Positions 63,857 to 64,000 of a stretch of 64,000 bases of DNA are shown piece after piece. Both the position numbers and the translations under genes were made by a program. How positions within the stretch are numbered: position 1 is the first letter of the stretch; each line of letters opens with the position of its first letter. The notes beneath the pieces are model-generated. The model ran no database searches and had not been told where the DNA came from. It worked only from the letters and a program-made list of their open reading frames with translations. The DNA lies in assembly GCA_033675545.1 (NCBI GenBank), contig JAWDGP010001967.1, positions 53,501 through 117,500 of the forward strand, read 5' to 3'. This DNA is from Elysia crispata. Its lineage: Eukaryota; Mollusca; Gastropoda; Plakobranchidae.

Positions 63857-64000
63857 TTTCACACAATAGGCTCACACAGTAGGCTCATACAGTAGGCCCA
63901 GACAATAGGTTCACACAGCAGGCTCATACAGTAGACTCAGACAATAGTTTCACACAGAAGGATCATACAGTAGGCTCAGACAATAGGTTCTCAGAGCAGG
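63844..64000 (+). repeat. 13-bp minisatellite starting at the protease stop codon
   Basis: From the last codons (CTCAGACAATAG) onward the sequence repeats a 13-bp theme, GGCTCACACAGTA with variants CAGACAATA, TCATACAGTA and TTCACACAGCA. At least 11 copies run to the window edge. A four-unit (52-bp) higher order is visible as CTCAGACAATAG recurs near 63937 and 63977. The repeat thus includes the real stop codon and forms the start of the 3' UTR. Confidence 0.9.

Overview
This window is animal nuclear DNA: genes are split by GT-AG introns, intergenic DNA is AT-rich, and microsatellites, minisatellites and one very large satellite array fill most of the space. The proteins I could assemble (a mitochondrial m-AAA protease subunit, the NADPH-oxidase subunit p22phox, a secreted trypsin-like protease) and the repeat content suggest a lophotrochozoan, plausibly a gastropod mollusc. 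The species is inference only.

Left part (1-13.7 kb). Two conserved genes sit head to head. On the minus strand is the 5' half of an AFG3L2-like m-AAA protease gene (start codon 5220, seven coding exons, 247 residues, then off the left edge). On the plus strand is a complete six-exon CYBA/p22phox gene (5813-11415, 177 residues). Their start codons are 592 bp apart and probably share a bidirectional promoter. Beyond CYBA lie a diverged duplication of about 0.6 kb and a 470-bp Tigger/pogo-type MITE with TA target-site duplications.

Middle part (13.7-49 kb). I recognise no intact gene. It holds an 88-bp array (15.0 kb), a 58-bp short array (21.5 kb), a 13.5-kb satellite of about 230 monomers of 58/59 bp (22.9-36.4 kb), 34-bp and 86-bp arrays (38.2-39.05 kb), degraded LINE fragments (39.1 kb, probably 46.1 kb), and a 2.2-kb block of successive trinucleotide repeats (39.7-41.9 kb). 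The satellite is the most striking element: every monomer carries a close match to the 19-bp CTCF motif, all in the same orientation.

Right part (49.1-64 kb). A complete eight-exon gene on the plus strand encodes a secreted trypsin-family serine protease of about 376 residues (signal peptide, CX3C...CX3C module, proline-rich linker, His/Asp/Ser protease domain with a trypsin-type S1 Asp). Four separate minisatellites in this one gene each start exactly on an exon edge: the acceptor of exon 2 (81 bp, about 25 copies), the donor of exon 4 (113 bp, 7 copies), the donor of exon 5 (60 bp, about 22 copies) and the stop codon (13 bp, at least 11 copies). At exon 5 the repeat length is a multiple of three and the frame stays open, so alternative donor use would insert 20-residue blocks just before the catalytic Asp.
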